From contig JANWWB010000206.1 in NCBI GenBank assembly GCA_025056515.1, positions 1-7,461 on the forward strand: DNA of 7,461 bases, read 5' to 3'. Positions within the stretch are counted from its first letter, which is position 1, and each line of letters begins with the position of its first letter. The position numbers and the translations under genes are program-made. The notes under the pieces are model-generated. The model saw only the letters and a list, made by a program, of their open reading frames with translations, ran no database searches and was not told the origin of the DNA. This document shows, one piece after another, positions 6,779-7,461 of this stretch. This stretch comes from Anaerolineales bacterium (lineage in GTDB: Bacteria; Chloroflexota; Anaerolineae; Anaerolineales; Villigracilaceae).

Positions 6779-7461
6779 AGACTTGCCCTTCTCCATATCG
6801 CCGACAAAGATCGGCATGGACTTCAGGCTGAATGTTGCCCCCCGAAATAACCACCAGTGCCGGAGGTGCAACTTTCCCAGCCAAAAAGGCCGCCAATCCC
6901 ACCGCGCCCGACCCTTCAATAATTTGACCATATGTTCTCCAGGCAAATACAATCGCCCGTCCGATTTCATCTTCAGAGACCGTTAAAAAGTCGTCGGCAT
7001 ATTTTTTGACTAAAGAAATGGTCAACGAGTTCGGTTCAATTGCTCCGCTCAAGCCATCCGCTAGGGTAGGCAAGTCCATCACTCCTTGCTGCGTACCGCG
7101 ATGATAGAGCGAATACATGAAAGCCGAGGCCTCAGCACTGACGCCGACAAGCCGCGGGCGCATCATCTGCTTTTCCAACGCCGCTCCAATCCCGGCTAAC
7201 ATTCCGCCACCCCCAACAGGCACCACAATTGTTAGGACCCGCCCAGGCGCCAAATCGGCAATGATTTCGCGGCCTAAGGTACCCTGTCCGGCAATCACTT
7301 GGGGATCATTATAGGGCGAGACCCACGTTTTGCCTTCCTGGCGAGCATACTCGATAGCTCTCTGCTCGGCCTGTTCATAACCACCAGGAACAAAGTGCAC
7401 CTCCGCTCCTAAGGCACGAATGGCTTCCACCTTGGCAGGGACAGCATGGGCTGGCACAAAG
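6777..7461 (-). CDS. PLP-dependent threonine/serine dehydratase (N-terminal part missing)
   Basis: C-terminal part of a fold-type II PLP enzyme of the threonine dehydratase/serine racemase group, which deaminates L-threonine to 2-oxobutanoate or L-serine to pyruvate in the cytoplasm. The reading frame stays open to the window edge; the GTG at 7457-7455 is an internal Val (FVPAHAVPAKVEAIRALGAEV). Counting from that codon, visible signatures are SPYNDPQVIAGQGT (47-60), the PLP-phosphate loop VGGGGM (81-86), TLADGL (131-136), EGSGA (181-185) and SGGN (205-208), whose Ser contacts the pyridine nitrogen in this family. The protein ends 18 residues after SGGN, so there is no ACT regulatory domain; that fits the catabolic (TdcB-like), hydroxyaspartate dehydratase or serine racemase forms better than isoleucine-inhibited IlvA. 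The PLP lysine lies outside the window. The stop is 8 bp before the GH3-like start, suggesting one transcript. Confidence 0.9.
   Translation of the reverse strand, partial: FVPAHAVPAKVEAIRALGAEVHFVPGGYEQAEQRAIEYARQEGKTWVSPYNDPQVIAGQGTLGREIIADLAPGRVLTIVVPVGGGGMLAGIGAALEKQMMRPRLVGVSAEASAFMYSLYHRGTQQGVMDLPTLADGLSGAIEPNSLTISLVKKYADDFLTVSEDEIGRAIVFAWRTYGQIIEGSGAVGLAAFLAGKVAPPALVVISGGNIQPEVHADLCRRYGEGQV

Noticed and set aside
6769..6807. Start of the GH3-like gene at 6807
   Set aside because: It would add 13 residues (MSAIWRRASLGKT) before the signal peptide and overlap the dehydratase gene; the ATG at 6768 has AGGG 6 bases upstream.
7455..7457. GTG as start of the dehydratase gene
   Set aside because: The frame stays open to the window edge and the region is the middle of the catalytic domain; the PLP lysine part lies outside.

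Overview
The window looks like a chromosomal piece of a Chloroflexota bacterium, most likely of the Anaerolineae type. This is an inference from protein style: Pro/Thr-rich linkers (TPTPEAQPTPTF, PTPLPSPVPTSVP) in a large exported protein, a Ser/Thr kinase with the PLEQYG variant of the APE motif, and an ATPase-less CUT1 sugar ABC cassette. No rRNA, tRNA, CRISPR array or mobile element is visible. Both window edges cut through genes.

Layout: (1) 1-2603, plus strand: a CUT1 carbohydrate ABC importer operon with the 3' part of a substrate-binding protein gene, an intercistronic terminator-like hairpin, and two permease genes that overlap by 4 bp (ATGA). No ATPase gene follows. A 15-bp perfect stem-loop terminator at 2620-2656 closes the operon. 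(2) 2604-2837: intergenic, with the terminator and a TATAAT box for the next gene. (3) 2838-3830, plus strand: a Ser/Thr protein kinase with all catalytic motifs and a C-terminal membrane anchor but no outside domain. (4) 3831-4011: convergent intergenic stretch with no clear terminator. (5) 4012-6768, minus strand: a 918-residue exported, membrane-anchored protein with a GH3 (NagZ-like) fold, an Ig-like domain and three C-terminal membrane helices. (6) 6777-7461, minus strand: the C-terminal part of a PLP-dependent threonine/serine dehydratase, whose stop lies 8 bp before the GH3-like start, so the two are probably co-transcribed.

The importer genes work together: the binding protein captures a sugar outside the cell, the permease pair forms the channel, and an ATPase encoded elsewhere must power it. 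The kinase and the minus-strand pair appear to be separate transcription units with no obvious functional link to the importer.

The most notable observation is that the GH3-like protein keeps the fold signatures and the Asp nucleophile position, yet appears to have lost most other signature active-site residues of NagZ-type GH3 enzymes. It may be a pseudoenzyme or carry a changed activity. I do not see convincing evidence of a wholly new multi-gene system.
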